A DNA stretch of 16,019 nt from NCBI RefSeq assembly GCF_002432345.1, contig NZ_DJDT01000191.1, positions 1 through 16,019 on the forward strand. The letters run 5' to 3'. Each line of letters begins with the position of its first letter. Position 1 is the stretch's first letter. The DNA comes from Pedobacter sp. UBA5917. GTDB lineage: Bacteria > Bacteroidota > Bacteroidia > Sphingobacteriales > Sphingobacteriaceae. The position numbers and the translations under genes are program-made. The notes beneath the pieces were generated by a model, which had not been told where the DNA came from, searched no databases, and saw only the letters and a list, made by a program, of their open reading frames with translations. Positions 13,930 through 16,019 of this stretch are shown piece after piece.

Positions 13930-14970
13930 ATGATGTCAATGGTAAGTTCTCATACTGCGCTTCAGGATAAGTTTGAACATCTTTCGATGCTCATCGGCAA
14001 TACACCAATGCTGGAGCTTTCCTATACTTATCAGGGTAAAAAAGGACTGATTTATGTAAAATGTGAGCATTATAATTTAACCGGCAGTATTAAAGACCGA
14101 ATGGCGCTTTATACCTTACAAAAGGCCTATGCAGAGGGTAAAATCAAAGCAGGGGATAAAATTGTTGAGGCCACCAGCGGCAATACGGGGATTGCATTTG
14201 CTGCTATAGGTAAGGCACTGGGGCATCCTGTTACCATTATTATGCCCAACTGGCTGAGTAAAGAACGCATGGATATTATTAAAAGCCTGGGTGCCGAAAT
14301 TATCCTGGTGAGCAAAGAAGAAGGCGGCTTTATCGGCAGCATTAAACTGGCCGAATTTATGTCCGAACACAACCCTGATGTTTTTCTACCCAAACAGTTC
14401 GAAAACCTCGCCAACCCGGAAGCGCACGAACAAACTACCGGAAAAGAAATATGGGAACAGCTGCGTTTAAAAAACCTTACACCCGATGCTTTTGTTGCCG
14501 GCGTAGGTACAGGCGGAACCATTATGGGCGTTGGGAATTTTTTAAAAAAGCAGAATGCAGCCATTAAAATACATCCACTGGAGCCGGCAGAATCGCCTAC
14601 ACTAACCACGGGCTACAAAGTTGGCAGCCATAGGATACAGGGTATCTCTGATGAGTTTATACCCGATATTGTTAAGCTGAACGAACTGGACGAAGTGGTA
14701 CAGGTGAACGATGGCGATGCGATATTAATGGCACAGAAACTGGCCTCAAAACTAGGCCTCGCAGTAGGCATATCATCTGGTGCAAATGTTATAGGAGCCA
14801 TAAAACAACAGCAAAAAATTGGCGCGCACAGTTGCGTGGTCACCATATTTTCGGATAGCAACAAGAAATACCTCAGTACCGACCTCATGAGGGAAGAACC
14901 TGTTAAAGCAGGCTACATTACACCCGAAGTAGATTTTATCGATTACCAGGCTTTTAGCAGATTACACTAA
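13930..14970 (+). CDS. Cysteine synthase family PLP enzyme
   Basis: This 346-residue fold-type II PLP enzyme resembles O-acetylserine sulfhydrylase (CysK/CysM), which makes cysteine from O-acetylserine and sulfide. Seen in the sequence: LIGNTPMLEL (21-30), the PLP lysine Lys55 in TGSIKDR (51-57), the substrate-binding loop TSGNTG (82-87), the phosphate-binding glycine loop GTGGTI (193-198), GISSGAN (280-286) and DSNKKYLST near the C-terminus (compare the DS..RYLST of CysK). The motif before the lysine reads NLTGSIKDR, where classical CysK has NPxGSVKDR, so a related activity such as cystathionine beta-synthase cannot be excluded. No regulatory CBS domain is attached. In-frame ATGs at 13930, 13933 and 13939 make the exact start uncertain. 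It is divergent from lrp and 29 bases upstream of the DsbD-alpha-like gene. Confidence 0.88.
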   Translation: MMSMVSSHTALQDKFEHLSMLIGNTPMLELSYTYQGKKGLIYVKCEHYNLTGSIKDRMALYTLQKAYAEGKIKAGDKIVEATSGNTGIAFAAIGKALGHPVTIIMPNWLSKERMDIIKSLGAEIILVSKEEGGFIGSIKLAEFMSEHNPDVFLPKQFENLANPEAHEQTTGKEIWEQLRLKNLTPDAFVAGVGTGGTIMGVGNFLKKQNAAIKIHPLEPAESPTLTTGYKVGSHRIQGISDEFIPDIVKLNELDEVVQVNDGDAILMAQKLASKLGLAVGISSGANVIGAIKQQQKIGAHSCVVTIFSDSNKKYLSTDLMREEPVKAGYITPEVDFIDYQAFSRLH

Positions 14971-14999
14971 TCAACAACCATAAACAAACAAACCACAAC

Positions 15000-15449
15000 A
15001 TGAAAAAAATTACTTTTTTATTCTGGGCTTTATGCCTAACCGGCCTTGCCGCACACAGCCAGATCTTAAAACCCGTTACCTGGAGCTATGCAGCAAAAAA
15101 AACAGGTGCAACAACCGCAACGGTTTTTATCAAAGCCACAATAGATCAGGGATGGCACTTATACTCGCAGTTTGTTAAAGAAGGCGGTCCGGTTAAAACT
15201 ACTTTTACCTTCCCATCATCAAGCACATACACTTTAGTTGGTACTACAACCGAACCAAAAGCGGTTACTAAATACGAATCTACCTTTAAAATGAATGTAA
15301 GTTATTTTGGAAAATCGGTAGTGTTTCAGCAAAAAATTAAGCTAAAAGGTAAAACTGCAACCGTTAACGGCAATGTAGAATTTATGGTATGCGATGATAA
15401 ACAATGTTTGCCGCCCGAACAGGTAGATTTTAACATTCCTGTAAAATAA
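15000..15449 (+). CDS. DsbD N-terminal (alpha-like) domain protein
   Basis: This 149-residue exported protein has a signal peptide MKKITFLFWALCLTGLAAHS-Q, then one immunoglobulin-like domain of the DsbD-alpha type. The key pair is in FMVCDDKQCLPPEQVDF (about 128-144), matching the CxxxxxC-PP region of DsbD N-terminal domains; DQGWHLYSQF and TFTFPSSSTY are also characteristic. DsbD-alpha passes electrons from the membrane domain to periplasmic partner proteins such as thioredoxin-like reductases. Here the domain is encoded by its own gene, 14 bases before the membrane component, which carries its own signal sequence. The pair is probably co-transcribed with the upstream cysteine-synthase gene. 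Family assignment is confident; the exact partner is inferred. Confidence 0.85.
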   Translation: MKKITFLFWALCLTGLAAHSQILKPVTWSYAAKKTGATTATVFIKATIDQGWHLYSQFVKEGGPVKTTFTFPSSSTYTLVGTTTEPKAVTKYESTFKMNVSYFGKSVVFQQKIKLKGKTATVNGNVEFMVCDDKQCLPPEQVDFNIPVK

Positions 15450-15463
15450 GCGGAGCAGAGCAT

Positions 15464-16019
15464 ATGATATCCTTAAAGAAAATCTGTCTCGGGTTGCTGT
15501 TGCTTTGTGCCATATCCTTAAGTGGATATGCACAGAACAGCACCGATACCAACAGTCTCACTTTTACCGAGATTAAGCCTGAAACAGTTACCGATACGGT
15601 TAAAAAAAACGATTCTACTTCGAAAACAACAACTAACGTACCCACAACTGCTCAAAAAACCTTAATCCAAACAAAAGAGGCCCATAAAACCTTATGGGGA
15701 ATTTTTATTGCGGGCTTTGTGGGCGGTTTGGCGGCATTGCTGATGCCATGTATTTTCCCCATGCTGCCCTTAACCGTTAGTTTTTTTACCAAAGGATCGG
15801 AAAAAGGAAAAGCGTTTAGCCGTGCAGCACTGTATGGTTTTTTCATTATCCTTATTTACGTAGTACTTGGGTTGCTGGTAACCGTAATTTTTGGGGCCGA
15901 TGCGCTGAATAGTCTCTCCACAAACGGTATATTCAACTTTTTCTTTTTCCTTTTGCTGGTAGCTTTCGCCGCCTCTTTTTTGGGCGCTTTCGAAATCACC
16001 CTGCCTTCTTCCTGGGTAA
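15464..16019 (+). CDS. dsbD: DsbD/CcdA-type membrane thiol reductase, 3' truncated by window end
   Basis: An open frame runs from ATG 15464 to the window edge, giving 185 residues of a longer protein. A signal sequence (MISLKKICLGLLLLCAISLSGYAQ) is followed by a Ser/Thr/Lys-rich periplasmic linker (about 25-70). The DsbD transmembrane domain then begins: FIAGFVGGLAALLMPCIFPMLPLTVSFF carries the conserved Cys-Pro-rich TM1 motif with the redox cysteine (MPC), and two more membrane helices follow (ALYGFFIILIYVVLGLLVTVIF and FNFFFFLLLVAFAASFLGAF). DsbD moves reducing power from cytosolic thioredoxin across the membrane. The second membrane cysteine and any C-terminal thioredoxin domain would lie beyond the window. 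It follows the separate alpha-domain gene by 14 bases. The symbol is given by domain; a ccdA-type role in cytochrome c maturation is the alternative. Confidence 0.85.
   Translation, partial: MISLKKICLGLLLLCAISLSGYAQNSTDTNSLTFTEIKPETVTDTVKKNDSTSKTTTNVPTTAQKTLIQTKEAHKTLWGIFIAGFVGGLAALLMPCIFPMLPLTVSFFTKGSEKGKAFSRAALYGFFIILIYVVLGLLVTVIFGADALNSLSTNGIFNFFFFLLLVAFAASFLGAFEITLPSSWV

Noticed and set aside
14127..14609. 160-codon minus-strand frame inside the cysteine-synthase gene
   Set aside because: Antisense to a gene with intact PLP-enzyme motifs; a shadow frame.

Overview
The window looks like chromosomal DNA from a Bacteroidota, most likely a Sphingobacteriaceae member close to Pedobacter; this is an inference. 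The evidence is several lipoproteins with the Bacteroidota-style Cys-Lys-Lys after the lipobox, starts with little or no Shine-Dalgarno sequence, AT-rich spacers, and dispersed spacer repeats of a kind I associate with that group. No rRNA, tRNA, CRISPR array, intact transposase or phage gene was seen.

Layout. 1-1250: a lone ATP-grasp ligase gene (+) between REP-like hairpins and a broken dispersed repeat. 1251-4473: a CAP-domain lipoprotein (-) and the AAA+ unfoldase clpC (-), separated by a strong terminator. 4474-5101: a 628-base spacer with two hairpins. 5102-6240: a secreted protein of unknown function (+) convergent with a BLUF blue-light receptor (-). 6572-8528: a small exported protein (+), then a lipoprotein with two DUF4394 repeats (+), then a terminator. 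8529-9251: gene-free, partly degenerate low-complexity repeats. 9252-10703: a GH18 chitinase lipoprotein with a beta-trefoil tail (+) and a terminator shared with a convergent small secreted protein (10752-11192, -).

11564-13272 is the most accessory-looking part: three small A/T-rich genes on the minus strand (an alpha-helical HEAT-like protein, a 133-residue beta-rich protein and an acidic 84-residue protein), with decayed coding remnants between them. One remnant (13100-13272) overlaps the start of the 84-residue gene by one base (TAATG) and has lost its 5' end right beside the lrp stop. This resembles the eroded tail of a toxin-immunity locus, but no toxin domain is recognisable and the assignment is inference.

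13273-16019: an Lrp/AsnC regulator (-) divergent from a cysteine-synthase-type PLP enzyme (+), which is followed closely by a separate DsbD N-terminal-domain protein (+) and the start of a DsbD/CcdA-type membrane reductase (+) cut off by the window end. The last three are probably co-transcribed and tie sulfur amino-acid synthesis to periplasmic thiol reduction. No complete new system is demonstrated; the eroded islet at 11564-13272 is the best candidate for a second look.
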